From assembly GCF_020734105.1 (NCBI RefSeq), contig NZ_JAJAFR010000001.1:124001-188000 (forward strand): a stretch of DNA of 64,000 nucleotides, written 5' to 3'. The DNA comes from Alkalihalobacillus deserti (GTDB lineage: Bacteria > Bacillota > Bacilli > Bacillales > Bacillaceae_D). Below are positions 20,968-30,383 of the stretch, piece by piece. The position numbers and the translations under genes were made by a program. Positions within the stretch are counted from its first letter, which is position 1; the number at the start of each line of letters is the position of its first letter. The notes under the pieces were generated by a model. The model worked only from the letters and a program-made list of their open reading frames with translations, was not told the origin of the DNA and made no database searches.

Positions 20968-22335
20968 ATGAATTGTTATATGAAATCAGAAAACTTTAAG
21001 AGATTTGAATTGAAGCCCTTTTTAATTGAAGCCCTAAGTGAACAAGGGTTTACGTTACCAACAGATATACAGGAACGTCTCATACCGGCAATTCGTAATG
21101 GACGAGATGTAATTGGACAGTCGCAAACAGGAACGGGGAAAACTCTATCTTTTCTTTTGCCAATTCTAGATAAGATTGATTCGCAAAAAGATGAAGTACA
21201 AGCCGTGATTACAGCACCTACACGTGAATTAGCGGGTCAATTATTTGATGAGTTAAAAAAGTTATTGGAATTTTGTCCTGAAGACGAGCAAATTCATGCG
21301 AAATTGTTAGTGGGTGGTACGGATCGTGCTCGCGCTATTGGTAGTCTGAAGGTTCAACCTCATATCGTTGTGGGAACAGCCGGACGTATGGCAGATTTAA
21401 TTGATGATCAAGCACTTAAGGTATACACAGCATCTATGCTCGTAGTTGATGAAGCTGATCAAATGTTAGACATGGGATTTATTGCTGATGTGGATAAGGT
21501 TGCATCTAGAATGTCAGAAAAACTACAAATGATGGTTTTCTCTGCTACGATTCCAGAAAAACTACAACCATTTTTGAAAAAATACATGACGGACCCTCGT
21601 CACGTTCAAGTGGACTCTAAACATGTGACAGCTACAAAGATTGAACATCGAATCATTCCACTTAGACATCGTGAGAAAATTAAATTTGTTGTTGAAATTG
21701 CTAAATCAATCACTCCTTATCTAGCTATTGTGTTTACAAATACAAAAGAGCAAGCAGATGAAGTGGCCGATGCTATGTATGAAGCCGGCTTAAATGTGGA
21801 GCGTCTTCACGGTGGCCTGCAGCCGCGACAACGAAAGCAAGTTATGAAACATGTTAAAGAAGTTAAAGTTCAATATTTGGTGGCTACAGACCTAGCCGCT
21901 AGGGGAATTGATGTTAAAGGTGTTACGCATATTATCAATTTTGGGTTACCGCAAGATTTAGATTTCTATATCCACCGGGTTGGTCGAACAGCACGTGCTG
22001 GGATGGATGGAATTGCTTTTACCATCTACGAAGATCATGATCAGCAAGCAATCGAAAAGTTATTGAAACGTGGAGTGAAATTCACTTATTATGATTTTAA
22101 ACAAGGTGAATGGACAAAGTTAGATCGTGTTCCTCTTGGTGTACCGGGAAAGAAAAAGTCCTCACGCACAACAGATACAAAAACAACAACGATTAAAAAG
22201 CCATCCGAACAAAAACGAACAGGTGGAAAGGCTGTCGCAAGAGCGAAGGCGGTTAAGCCAGGCTACAAGAAAAAAGCACGTTTCAAACAAGCGAAAGAAG
22301 ATCAAAAACAAAGACGGATCAAAAAGAAAAAGTAA
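20968..22335 (+). CDS. cshB: DEAD-box RNA helicase CshB
   Basis: This 455-residue ATP-dependent RNA helicase is linked to cold-shock adaptation and RNA turnover. The Q motif region precedes motif I (SQTGTGKTLSF), Ia (APTRELAGQL), II (VVDEADQMLDMGF), III (FSATIPEK), then the second RecA domain with motif V (ATDLAARGIDV) and VI (HRVGRTARAG). A very basic Lys-rich tail of about 65 residues (PGYKKKARFKQAKEDQK) replaces any ordered C-terminal domain and probably binds RNA. GGAAGGA five bases before ATG 20968 supports this start; TTG 20944 and ATG 20980 are alternatives. Confidence 0.93.
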   Translation: MNCYMKSENFKRFELKPFLIEALSEQGFTLPTDIQERLIPAIRNGRDVIGQSQTGTGKTLSFLLPILDKIDSQKDEVQAVITAPTRELAGQLFDELKKLLEFCPEDEQIHAKLLVGGTDRARAIGSLKVQPHIVVGTAGRMADLIDDQALKVYTASMLVVDEADQMLDMGFIADVDKVASRMSEKLQMMVFSATIPEKLQPFLKKYMTDPRHVQVDSKHVTATKIEHRIIPLRHREKIKFVVEIAKSITPYLAIVFTNTKEQADEVADAMYEAGLNVERLHGGLQPRQRKQVMKHVKEVKVQYLVATDLAARGIDVKGVTHIINFGLPQDLDFYIHRVGRTARAGMDGIAFTIYEDHDQQAIEKLLKRGVKFTYYDFKQGEWTKLDRVPLGVPGKKKSSRTTDTKTTTIKKPSEQKRTGGKAVARAKAVKPGYKKKARFKQAKEDQKQRRIKKKK

Positions 22336-22357
22336 GTAGTTTAAGGGAGAGAGAATA

Positions 22358-23251
22358 ATGAAAGTTCGTTTAGGGTCTCATGTTTCGATGAATGGAAAAA
22401 AGATGCTTTTTGGTGCAAGTGAAGAAGCGGCATCTTATGGAGCAAATACCTTTATGATCTATACAGGAGCTCCTCAAAATACAAGACGTAAACCTATAGA
22501 GGAATTAAATATCGAAGCTGGGCTTGCTCATATGAAAGAGAATGGTATGTCAGATATTGTTGTACATGCACCTTATATCATTAATATTGCTAATACAACT
22601 AAACCTGAGACGTTTGAATTGGGGGTTCGGTTTTTAAGATCTGAGATCGAACGAACGGAGGCTCTTGGTGCAAAACAGATTGTACTTCATCCCGGTGCTC
22701 ATGTGGGTGCTGGTGCAGAAGCAGGAATTCAAAAAATCATTGAGGGTTTAAATGAAGTATTTGAAGAAAAGCGAGATGTTCAAATTGCTCTTGAGACGAT
22801 GGCTGGAAAAGGATCAGAATGTGGAAGAACCTTTGAAGAGCTAGCAGCAATTATTGACGGTGTCACACATAATGAGCGTTTATCTGTTTGTTTTGATACT
22901 TGCCATACACATGATGCGGGATATGACATTGTATCTGATTTTGATGGGGTCCTTGATTCATTCGATCGTATCATCGGAATCGATCGTTTGAAAGTTCTTC
23001 ACATCAATGATAGCAAAAATGAGTGTGGTGCTGCGAAAGACCGTCATGAAAACATTGGCTTTGGCCATATTGGTTATAAAGCACTTCACTACATTGTTCA
23101 TCATCCACAACTAAATGATGTCTCTAAAATTTTAGAAACACCTTTTGTAGGTGAAGATAAGAAGGATAAAAGAGCACCTTATAAGCATGAAATAGACATG
23201 TTACTTGCAGGTGAGTTTGATGAAGATATTCGCAATAAGATGATAAATTAA
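22358..23251 (+). CDS. nfo: Endonuclease IV (AP endonuclease)
   Basis: The 297-residue TIM-barrel enzyme cuts abasic sites in base excision repair and uses three zinc ions. Ligand motifs are visible: [79 protein letters not shown] and ILETPF. GGGAGAGAG precedes the ATG and the gene lies 22 bases after cshB, as yqfR-yqfS in B. subtilis. Confidence 0.97.
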   Translation: MKVRLGSHVSMNGKKMLFGASEEAASYGANTFMIYTGAPQNTRRKPIEELNIEAGLAHMKENGMSDIVVHAPYIINIANTTKPETFELGVRFLRSEIERTEALGAKQIVLHPGAHVGAGAEAGIQKIIEGLNEVFEEKRDVQIALETMAGKGSECGRTFEELAAIIDGVTHNERLSVCFDTCHTHDAGYDIVSDFDGVLDSFDRIIGIDRLKVLHINDSKNECGAAKDRHENIGFGHIGYKALHYIVHHPQLNDVSKILETPFVGEDKKDKRAPYKHEIDMLLAGEFDEDIRNKMIN

Positions 23252-23285
23252 GAAAGAAGCAGAAGGATACCTTCTGTTTCTTTCT
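23251..23285 (+). terminator. Terminator after nfo
   Basis: AGAAAGAAGCAGAAGG and CCTTCTGTTTCTTTCT form a 15-16 bp stem around ATA. A group II intron-like sequence starts five bases further on. Confidence 0.8.
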
Positions 23286-23289
23286 CTTG

Positions 23290-23778
23290 GTGCGTCAGGC
23301 ATGCACATATTCTTTAGGGTTTAAATTCCGAACAGCGACGAAGGCAGTAGTATCAGTTAGCTTAATTACAAGGGTGTTTGCAGTGACCCAGAATTAGAAG
23401 GAAGTCGGCGCAAATTCCTGCCTTGGGCATATAAGGCTAGGTGTAGGATGGGACAACGTTTTTTATCACTCGGAGAAACAGATGTCGGCAAAGAGTTCCC
23501 TATGTAATAAACAGTGAAATCTGTTGAAAACCGTAGAAGTGTTCAGAGTGGATAATGAACAATGAGACGGAAAAGCAAAACGGTCAATGAAAGAATATCA
23601 TTGACCATCTGACTTTGGGAACCGTTATTTTGTCTTAAGCCTGCTATGAGTGGGATATCAATCCGCAGGCGCGCAACGTGGGGAGCCATTGCTGCTTCCT
23701 CGAACTACTAAAAAGGTTTTTTCATTGGTTTCGGTTTGAGAGGTCGGAGGAGAATCACCACTCTCACTCCTACTCGAT
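23290..23778 (+). mobile_element. Decayed group II intron, ORF-less (IIC-like)
   Basis: The segment aligns along most of its length with the better-preserved intron at 41842-42440. Shared features include the 5' end GTGCG..CAGGCATGCAC, GTTAGCTTAATTACAAGGGTG, TATAAGGCTAGGT, AAGAGTTCCCTATG, ACAGTGAAATCTGTTGAAAACC, the hairpin ACGGTCAATGA/TCATTGACC and a domain VI-like end AGGTCGGAGGAGAATCACC...CTACTCGAT. There is no reverse transcriptase, much of domain I is missing, and repeat copy E interrupts the 3' part. Position directly after the nfo terminator is typical of group IIC insertion. It cannot be functional. Confidence 0.7.
23632..23693 (+). repeat. Dispersed structured repeat, 5'-truncated copy E
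   Basis: TCTTAAGCCTGCTATGAGTGGG through GCGCGCAACGTGGGGAGCCATTGCT matches the 3' two-thirds of copies A and B; the AGCAATG end is absent. It sits inside the decayed intron at 23290-23778, between the hairpin and the domain VI-like end, so it arrived after or during decay of the intron. Confidence 0.65.
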
Positions 23779-23797
23779 TCTATGATATGACTTCACT

Positions 23798-24061
23798 TTA
23801 TAGGTATTGACTAAATTGTTGTAATAATTGTTGAATAACAGAAGAAACATACTCATCGACTTCCGTTTGAAGGCGATGGATGATTTTTTCAACTTGGGCT
23901 TGGTTCGAAACATCAATTTGTTCTGATCTTAGAATTGCTATGACTTCTTTAGCCTGTTGTGGAGAAAGCTGAATATTGTACTGGGCAGCAAGGTCCAATA
24001 GTTCCTTTGAAGTAAGCGAATTAACTTTATTGTTAACAAGTTGTTGCATAAAAACATTCAT
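23798..24061 (-). CDS. yqfT: YqfT-like protein (DUF2624)
   Basis: An 87-residue helical protein beginning MNVFMQQLVNNKVNSLTSKE, with the family pattern LLxLAxQYNIxLxxxQAxEVIxILR. DUF2624 proteins occur next to nfo in Bacillus; their role is unknown. Here the gene is on the opposite strand relative to nfo and separated from it by the decayed intron. AGAGGTG six bases before ATG 24061 sets the start over an upstream in-frame codon. Confidence 0.85.
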   Translation of the reverse strand: MNVFMQQLVNNKVNSLTSKELLDLAAQYNIQLSPQQAKEVIAILRSEQIDVSNQAQVEKIIHRLQTEVDEYVSSVIQQLLQQFSQYL

Positions 24062-24226
24062 AAAAAACACCTCTTTTCATGAGTTAAACATAATGACAGT
24101 TTATGAGGGGCCAAGAAAAAATGTGCAGAAAAAAAAGGAAATTTTGTAAGTGATAGCGAATAATGAGTTAGAGTAAAAAAAGAAGATCATTTTAAAATCA
24201 TATATAGATTGCAATAGGGGGGTCTT

Positions 24227-25366
24227 ATGGACAATAAGCACCTAAGTGAGGAAATAGACCCAGTAGGGAGTAAGTTAATGACAATGAGATCTGCTGTAAG
24301 AAGTGAGACGTCGCATGTGCAGTCATCGACACTTACGGAGGAAAAAATGATCGAGCAGCATTTATTAATTGAAGAGTTGGGTGTTCCTTTTTTAGAAGTA
24401 AATAAATATTTACAACCTCTTAGTTGGAACCAAGCCTTTTTAGATCTAACCTATACAAAGAAATCTGAGTTGCAGGTTTTTTCCTTGGAAGAATTAGGGC
24501 TTAATAATTCCATTTTTTTGTTTAGCAAAAAGCTCATACAAAAGGCACTGGAGAGTAATTGTAAACAGGAAGAGGACTTTGAAGAAGTTGATTTACTTTA
24601 TCGAATTAGGGCAATACCTTTTAAAGATGGGGTTGTGTACTTGATTTTTGAAGATCGCTCACTTCAAAAGCAATTTGAAAATCTGCTTACTTTCCACGAT
24701 CAAATGGAAGCTGTTTCACATATTGCTGCTGGAGTGGCTCATGAATTACGTAATCCTTTATCGGTGATCAAGGGCTTTCTACAATTGGCCAAACTGACAA
24801 ATGATCATCAAAAATATTATGATACGGTTATGTCTGAATTAAATCGAATGAATGGGATACTTGAAGACTTTTTATCAGTTTCTAGAAGGAAAATTGATCG
24901 TCGTTTGCAATCACCAGTTAATATTATGAATTCATTAATAGAGATTATAAAAGCAGAATGTCTTCTTCATGATGTCGAGTTTCATTTAAAGTTAACGGAG
25001 ACAAATCGGCAAGTACATGTGAATGAATCGATGGTTAAACAAGTGATGCTAAATTTACTTCGTAATTCGGTGGAAGCTTATGGAGAATCAAATTCAAACA
25101 GAAAGTTAACAATAGAGACAAAGATTGAAAACAATAATTATGTGATAGCAGTAAAAGATAACGGAAAGGGTATGCCAGAATCGGTTTTAAAGCAATTAGG
25201 CAAACCGTTCTTCACGACAAAAGCTAGAGGTACTGGAATTGGCATACCTCTTTGTAAAAAGATCATTGAAGACCATGGGGGGACCTTTCACATTCAAAGT
25301 GTATTAAATGTCGGTACAAGTGTATTAATATCCTTACCCTTAGAAATACAAATAAATAACTCCTGA
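24227..25366 (+). CDS. Cytosolic PAS-domain sensor histidine kinase (sporulation-kinase type)
   Basis: The 379-residue protein has no transmembrane segment. A PAS-like domain spans roughly residues 45-150, followed by HisKA with the phosphoacceptor His172 in AHELRNPLSVIKGF and HATPase_c with the N box NLLRNSVEAY, G1 DNGKGMP, F box FFTTKARGTG and G2 GIGIPLCKKIIEDHGG. No response regulator lies next to it. Orphan kinases of this layout in Bacillus (KinA, KinE) feed Spo0F, so a sporulation or starvation role is plausible but inferred. The start codon follows AATAGGGGGGTCTT. Confidence 0.88.
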   Translation: MDNKHLSEEIDPVGSKLMTMRSAVRSETSHVQSSTLTEEKMIEQHLLIEELGVPFLEVNKYLQPLSWNQAFLDLTYTKKSELQVFSLEELGLNNSIFLFSKKLIQKALESNCKQEEDFEEVDLLYRIRAIPFKDGVVYLIFEDRSLQKQFENLLTFHDQMEAVSHIAAGVAHELRNPLSVIKGFLQLAKLTNDHQKYYDTVMSELNRMNGILEDFLSVSRRKIDRRLQSPVNIMNSLIEIIKAECLLHDVEFHLKLTETNRQVHVNESMVKQVMLNLLRNSVEAYGESNSNRKLTIETKIENNNYVIAVKDNGKGMPESVLKQLGKPFFTTKARGTGIGIPLCKKIIEDHGGTFHIQSVLNVGTSVLISLPLEIQINNS

Positions 25367-25426
25367 TTTAGGGTTTTCTAGTCGTCGATACTAGAAAGTC
25401 TAGAATTCGAGGAGTTATTTTTTTTT
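25355..25426 (+). terminator. Terminator overlapping the end of the kinase gene
   Basis: AATAACTCC (25355-25363) pairs with GGAGTTATT (25411-25419), followed by T to 25426. A second hairpin, TTTCTAGT/ACTAGAAA, lies inside the loop. The stem begins within the last codons of the kinase. Confidence 0.65.
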
Positions 25427-25684
25427 GTTCTTTTTATCATTCTCTTTTTTAAAACGAAAGTGCAATTCAGACAATAAAGGGTTTCATCCACCAAACTTTT
25501 TGGCTTAGACTTTCTTTTCGTCGGAAGAAGGGTAATACAAGAAAGTGGGAGATCAAGTAAGGTACAAAAAGTATAACGATAATAGAAAAACAAAGCCCCG
25601 CGCTTCGTCTTTTTAAAAGATAAGAGTTTAAAAAAACAGTGATACAGGGTAGATTTCAATTTAGTATGAAAGTCTAGAAAACCC
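25371..25684. repeat. Candidate MITE-like element with terminal inverted repeats
   Basis: GGGTTTTCTAG at 25371-25381 is exactly inverted as CTAGAAAACCC at 25674-25684, and the match extends to about 24 bases with five differences (GGGTTTTCTAGTCGTCGATACTA against GGGTTTTCTAGACTTTCATACTA). The interior is AT-rich without a supported gene. I see no target duplication. The subend AGTATGAAAGTCTA recurs at 42460-42473. Confidence 0.4.
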
Positions 25685-25701
25685 GCTCTGCGGTTTTCTT
25701 A
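25677..25701 (-). terminator. Terminator after ppk
   Basis: On the minus strand AAGAAAACCGC and GCGGGTTTTCT pair around AGA, close behind the ppk stop codon. Confidence 0.65.
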
Positions 25702-25703
25702 CT

Positions 25704-27815
25704 TCATTCTTCACTGACCGTAAAACTGGCTGCAATTTCATGAAACTGCAATTGGCTTTGGACGGGTTGGGTGTGTTGAGGTCTGACAACATAATGATAG
25801 CTACCGTCTGCATTTTGTTCACGCGTTTTTGTGTTGTCATTTAACGTTATCATCAGAATGTCTTTAATACGCTTTTTGTTTTGTTCACTAATAATTGGAA
25901 ATAAAATTTCTATACGTTTATCCATATTTCGGGTCATCCAGTCTGCTGAGGATAAGTAAAAGTTTTCATGTCCACCTTGATAAAAATAAAAAATACGACT
26001 ATGTTCTAAAAAGCGATCTACGATACTAAAAACACGAATGTTCTCGCTAACCCCTTCGATTTGAGGACGAAGACAACAAATTCCTCGCACAATTAAATCA
26101 ATTTCAACTCCTACTTGTGACGCCTCATATAGCTTTAAAATAATTGGTTTATCAGTGAGGGAGTTCATTTTAGCAATAATTCTCCCTTTGCCATCTTGTT
26201 TATGAAGCTCAATTTCTTTATCGATTAGACCGAGGAATTTACTTCTTATCTCAAATGGAGCAATACTAAGATGGTGCCAGATCGGTTTGTCACTATAGCC
26301 ACTTAAAAAATTAAAAAAATTAGTAGCATCGATGCCAAATTCCTCATTTGCCGTAAGATAGCCAATATCTGTGTATAATTTTGCTGTTGAATCGTTGTAG
26401 TTCCCCGTACCTAAGTGAACGAATCGTTGTATTTGATCGTCCTTATGACGTACGACAAGCGTTATTTTACTATGGGTTTTTAATGCTGTTATGCCATAGA
26501 TTACATGAACTCCTGACTTTTCTAACTTTTTTGCCCATTGAATATTATTTTCTTCATCAAAACGTGCCTTTAATTCCACTAGCACAGTAACTTGTTTTCC
26601 GTTTTCTGCTGCAAGTGCCAATGCATTAATGATAGGAGAATCTCCACTTACGCGATAGAGTGTTTGTTTAATAGCAAGCACGTTAGGATCCTCGGCCGCT
26701 CGTGCTATAAAATCGATGACGGGTTGAAACGATTCATATGGATGGTGAAGAATGATATCGCGCTTAAGTATAGCTTGAAAAATATCTTCTTCTTCCATTA
26801 GATCTTCAGGCGGTTGAGGAATTAGTGTTTCATTGGCTAAATGCTCATGATCCTTTGCAAGTTGTCCGTAGAGTTTAAATAAAAACGATAAATCCATGGG
26901 GCCTTTTAATGAATATACATCGTTTTTATGAAGTTCCAACACGTCTAATAAAAGGTTTAAGACATTCTGATCCATCATGTCTTCTTGCATTTCCAAGCGG
27001 ACAGCCGAACCCCATTTACGTTTTTTTAACTCTTTTTCAATTTCTAACAGTAAATCACGTGCTCCTTCTTCATGGATGGTCATATCTGCATTACGAGTAA
27101 TCCTAAAAGGAGAGACGGATTTAACAGCGAAACCATTAAACAAATCATTGATAAAATAGCCAATGACATTCTCTAGCAAGATAAATTGTTCTTTTTCTCC
27201 TTTTGAAGGGAGTGTGATAAAACGGTTTAATACAGCAGGGACTTGAACAATAGCTAATTGTTCTTTTTCTTCCCAGTTGCCAAGTCTTTTTAACATGACA
27301 GCAAGATTCAAACTCTTATTTAATAGCATAGGAAAAGGTCGGTAAGCATCAATCGCCATCGGAGTCAAAACAGGAAAAATATAGTGATTAAATCGTTGTC
27401 TTAAAAATTCAACCTGTTCGGCATTGCATTCATCAATTGTCATAAATTGAAAGCCTTCCTGATAAAGCATTGGAACAATTGTTTCTGTATACACCGTGTC
27501 TAGTAAACGCACTAATTTATGATTTTTTTCAGCAATGTACTTTAATTGTTGTTTCGGTGTTAATCCGGCCTTGTTTTCCGGTTTGTTGTATCCAGCTTTT
27601 ACTTGATCTTTTAACCCAGCTACTCTAACCATAAAAAATTCATCTAAATTCGAGCTGAAAATGGCAAGAAACTTCAGCCGTTCTAAAATAGGATTTCGTT
27701 CATCTATTGCTTCTTCTAAAACTCGCTCATTAAAGGCAAGCCAACTTAACTCACGATTATTATAAAAGGTTGGGTTATTGAGATCGATGTATTCATGAGT
27801 TTCATTTTCTATCAT
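25704..27815 (-). CDS. ppk: Polyphosphate kinase Ppk1
   Basis: Ppk1 polymerises ATP gamma-phosphate into inorganic polyphosphate. The 703-residue protein begins its N domain with YNNRELSWLAFNERVLEEA, has the phospholipase D-like catalytic halves with KQTLYRVSGDSPII, the phosphohistidine motif LKTHSKITLVVR, and FVHLGTGNYND. ATG 27815, nine bases after AAAGG, is chosen; the frame extends 25 residues upstream to an ATG without a visible ribosome site. It lies downstream of ppx in the same orientation, so synthesis and breakdown of polyphosphate are encoded together. Confidence 0.96.
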   Translation of the reverse strand: MIENETHEYIDLNNPTFYNNRELSWLAFNERVLEEAIDERNPILERLKFLAIFSSNLDEFFMVRVAGLKDQVKAGYNKPENKAGLTPKQQLKYIAEKNHKLVRLLDTVYTETIVPMLYQEGFQFMTIDECNAEQVEFLRQRFNHYIFPVLTPMAIDAYRPFPMLLNKSLNLAVMLKRLGNWEEKEQLAIVQVPAVLNRFITLPSKGEKEQFILLENVIGYFINDLFNGFAVKSVSPFRITRNADMTIHEEGARDLLLEIEKELKKRKWGSAVRLEMQEDMMDQNVLNLLLDVLELHKNDVYSLKGPMDLSFLFKLYGQLAKDHEHLANETLIPQPPEDLMEEEDIFQAILKRDIILHHPYESFQPVIDFIARAAEDPNVLAIKQTLYRVSGDSPIINALALAAENGKQVTVLVELKARFDEENNIQWAKKLEKSGVHVIYGITALKTHSKITLVVRHKDDQIQRFVHLGTGNYNDSTAKLYTDIGYLTANEEFGIDATNFFNFLSGYSDKPIWHHLSIAPFEIRSKFLGLIDKEIELHKQDGKGRIIAKMNSLTDKPIILKLYEASQVGVEIDLIVRGICCLRPQIEGVSENIRVFSIVDRFLEHSRIFYFYQGGHENFYLSSADWMTRNMDKRIEILFPIISEQNKKRIKDILMITLNDNTKTREQNADGSYHYVVRPQHTQPVQSQLQFHEIAASFTVSEE

Positions 27816-27893
27816 TGTACTCAACCTTTCTACTGAATTAGCCCTTCTCCATTTTAACAGGTGATTGTAAATTTTATGTTGATTTTTCATTTT

Positions 27894-29438
27894 TCAGAAC
27901 TTATTAGAAGGTGTGTATTGGAACTCAATTGGATGCTTAATCGCTTTCTCTAACGGTTTCTTATTCTTTGCTGCTTGGATTTGTTCAAAATAAGGATCTT
28001 CACTGTAAAGGAGTGGTAAGACTAATTTATCATTCTCTTTTGCTACATGTCCTATTGTGATGGCTGTTCTTCTTGTACGATCTAAAGAATAAGCAAGTTT
28101 CATTATGGAACCTAGGAATTCAAACAACTTCAAATCTTCTTTTTGAATAATTTGCTTGAAGGGTTCCGCAAATTTTATCATTTGGGACTTCGATTTGTAC
28201 GAAGAGATAAACGCAATCGCTAAGCGTTCTTGATGAGATAGCCCTTCAATGGTCATATTCGTAAGCAAATAAAAAGTATTTTGACTACTGGATTCACTGT
28301 TGATCGATTCTCCAATGTAAAGAACTCTAGCGCTTAAATTAAGCCATTTGAGTGCGATGCCATGTTCGTGCTGCACTTGAGCGTATGAAGATAATTCTTT
28401 ATATAATTGAGTCGCAAGCAAAGAAATGTGGTTGGCATGTTCTAACTTGATCTTATATTTAGACGTAATTTGGTGCATATTCTCTTCTATTACGTTTGGA
28501 AAAAGATTTGTTTCCATCGTTTTAAGCAGTTCCTCGTAAAATATACCATCTCTTAATCCTTTTCTACTCATGACAAATTTGTCGGCTTGTACATGATCTA
28601 CAATTGAAGAAATGACTTCAGCTGCTGGGACAATAATTTCTACACGATCCTTAGAAAGTCCGTCAATTTGTGAACGTTCCTCCACAGTGGATTGCTGTAA
28701 CATGTTATTTATATGAAATATATCGTCTCTATCTATTTCATATTGATGAATGCCTGCAAGAGGATACCTTTTTTTATGTTGATGAATAAGCGAGATATTT
28801 CTTGCACTCCCACCTATACCGATGACAGGGTAATGTAGATGTACTTTTAGCCAAGGGAGAGTCAATAATTGTTCGTTAATATATTGCTTTAGTTTCTGTA
28901 TAGAACCCTCGAGGTCCTGGGTTTGATGAAAGAATTTCTGATATAAGGTAATTGCGCCAAAAGGAAAGCTGTGATAATGCTTTAGTTTTCGATTTTCAAA
29001 CAAAGTAACCTCAGTACTTCCTCCACCAATATCTACGGTAAATCCTTCAGTAATATTTGTCGAATTAGCAACGGCTAAATAACCATAGAAAGCTTCTTCA
29101 TATTCACTTAGTATCCGAATCGTAATACCGAGCTTTTCTTGGACAGTACGTATGATTTCCTTTTGATTTTCTGCTTTACGCATAGCAGCAGTAGCAATCA
29201 CAATCGTTTTGTTAACTTGATGGTAGCGCGTTACTTGTTTAAAATGAGTGAGTGTATCCAAAATAATGGCGACTCCCTCTTTAGACAGATCCCCTTCTCC
29301 TGTAATAAACGTACTAAGTCTAGCAACTGTTTTGAAATTATATAGTTCTTTATACTGACCGTGAGTATCTATTTCATTAATTACTAGTCGAAAGGAATTT
29401 GATCCCATATCTATAATGGCGTATTGATTTTTACTCAC
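27894..29438 (-). CDS. ppx: Exopolyphosphatase (Ppx/GppA family)
   Basis: This 514-residue ASKHA-fold phosphatase removes terminal phosphates from polyphosphate. The two phosphate-binding loops are AIIDMGSNSFRLVI near the N-terminus and FTVDIGGGSTEVTLF near residue 140, and the conserved VIGIGGSARN follows. A C-terminal HD-like helical domain (ISLLATQLY, LNLSARVLYIGESI) fills the rest. AGAGGTGG five bases before GTG 29438 favours this start over GTG 29447. The gap to ppk's chosen start is about 78 bases. Confidence 0.93.
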   Translation of the reverse strand: MSKNQYAIIDMGSNSFRLVINEIDTHGQYKELYNFKTVARLSTFITGEGDLSKEGVAIILDTLTHFKQVTRYHQVNKTIVIATAAMRKAENQKEIIRTVQEKLGITIRILSEYEEAFYGYLAVANSTNITEGFTVDIGGGSTEVTLFENRKLKHYHSFPFGAITLYQKFFHQTQDLEGSIQKLKQYINEQLLTLPWLKVHLHYPVIGIGGSARNISLIHQHKKRYPLAGIHQYEIDRDDIFHINNMLQQSTVEERSQIDGLSKDRVEIIVPAAEVISSIVDHVQADKFVMSRKGLRDGIFYEELLKTMETNLFPNVIEENMHQITSKYKIKLEHANHISLLATQLYKELSSYAQVQHEHGIALKWLNLSARVLYIGESINSESSSQNTFYLLTNMTIEGLSHQERLAIAFISSYKSKSQMIKFAEPFKQIIQKEDLKLFEFLGSIMKLAYSLDRTRRTAITIGHVAKENDKLVLPLLYSEDPYFEQIQAAKNKKPLEKAIKHPIEFQYTPSNKF

Positions 29439-29555
29439 ATAACCCACCTCTGACCTAATGATATATTCTATTCCTGATTATACCAAAAGCATCAACTAGT
29501 TCTCAAAGGTAGACAGAATAAAAATAACCTTTATAATAAGAAAGGACATCATACT

Positions 29556-29578
29556 AAATCGTAATTGTTCTTATAATG
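29556..29578 (+). promoter_or_regulatory. Possible Zur half-site before the zinc transporter
   Basis: AAATCGTAAT at 29556-29565 equals one arm of the Bacillus Zur box (AAATCGTAATnATTACGATTT), while the second arm is only weakly kept (TTCTTATAAT). Its place before znuC with zur in the same cluster makes it worth noting. Confidence 0.3.
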
Positions 29579-29603
29579 AAAAACTAGGAAGGGAGAAGGG
29601 TAT

Positions 29604-30383
29604 ATGCATATTCCTATTCAAACTGAAGCAGTCAAATTAGAAAATATCTCATTTCAATATGGTAATCAAAAAGTTCTTGAAAATGTATCGTTAACGATAC
29701 AAAAAGGATCTTTTTTAGGGTTAGTAGGACCGAATGGATCGGGCAAATCTACATTGATTAAATTAATGCTTGGATTATTACCCACTCAGCTAGGAGATAT
29801 TCAATTGTTTGGCGAAAAGGCTTCTAAATTTCGTCATTGGGAAAAAATTGGTTTTGTTTCACAAAAAGCGAATAGTTTTAACACTGGTTTTCCAGCCACT
29901 GTTTTTGAAGTTGTATCAATGGGCTTATATGGAAAAGTAGGCTTGTTTCGATTTTTAACTCGAAAGCATAAACAGCAAGTTAAGGAAGCGATAGATCAAG
30001 TTGGAATGTCTACCTTTATTCATAAGAATATTGGAGAATTATCTGGTGGACAGCAACAACGTGTCTTTATTGCCCGTGCATTGGTAAGTCAACCTGAATT
30101 GTTAATACTTGATGAACCGACAGTGGGTGTCGATGCAACCAATGTTCGACAATTTTATGATATGCTCGATCACTTAAATAAAGATAGAGGGATTACTCTT
30201 GTCATGGTAACACATGATATTGGTGCGATGACGGATCACGTCACCGATGTAGCATGTTTAAACAAAACTCTTCATTTCCATGGAAATACTGCAGATTTTG
30301 AAGCAAATCAAGATTTATCGACATTTTACGGCCATGATGTTCATTTATTGACTCATAACCATAGTCATGGAGGACATGTATAG
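29604..30383 (+). CDS. znuC: Zinc-type ABC transporter ATP-binding protein
   Basis: The 259-residue ATPase powers metal uptake. Walker A is GLVGPNGSGKSTLIK, the signature is LSGGQQQRVFIARAL, Walker B is LLILDEPTVGVD and the H-switch is VTHD. The tail NHSHGGHV is histidine-rich, as in zinc transporters. The gene heads a cluster with two permeases and a Fur-family regulator. The next gene begins at the base after its stop codon. Confidence 0.92.
   Translation: MHIPIQTEAVKLENISFQYGNQKVLENVSLTIQKGSFLGLVGPNGSGKSTLIKLMLGLLPTQLGDIQLFGEKASKFRHWEKIGFVSQKANSFNTGFPATVFEVVSMGLYGKVGLFRFLTRKHKQQVKEAIDQVGMSTFIHKNIGELSGGQQQRVFIARALVSQPELLILDEPTVGVDATNVRQFYDMLDHLNKDRGITLVMVTHDIGAMTDHVTDVACLNKTLHFHGNTADFEANQDLSTFYGHDVHLLTHNHSHGGHV

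Noticed and set aside
25378..25659. 93-residue open frame on the minus strand
   Set aside because: No ribosome site, low-complexity Lys/Phe-rich composition and it fills the MITE-like element; treated as chance.
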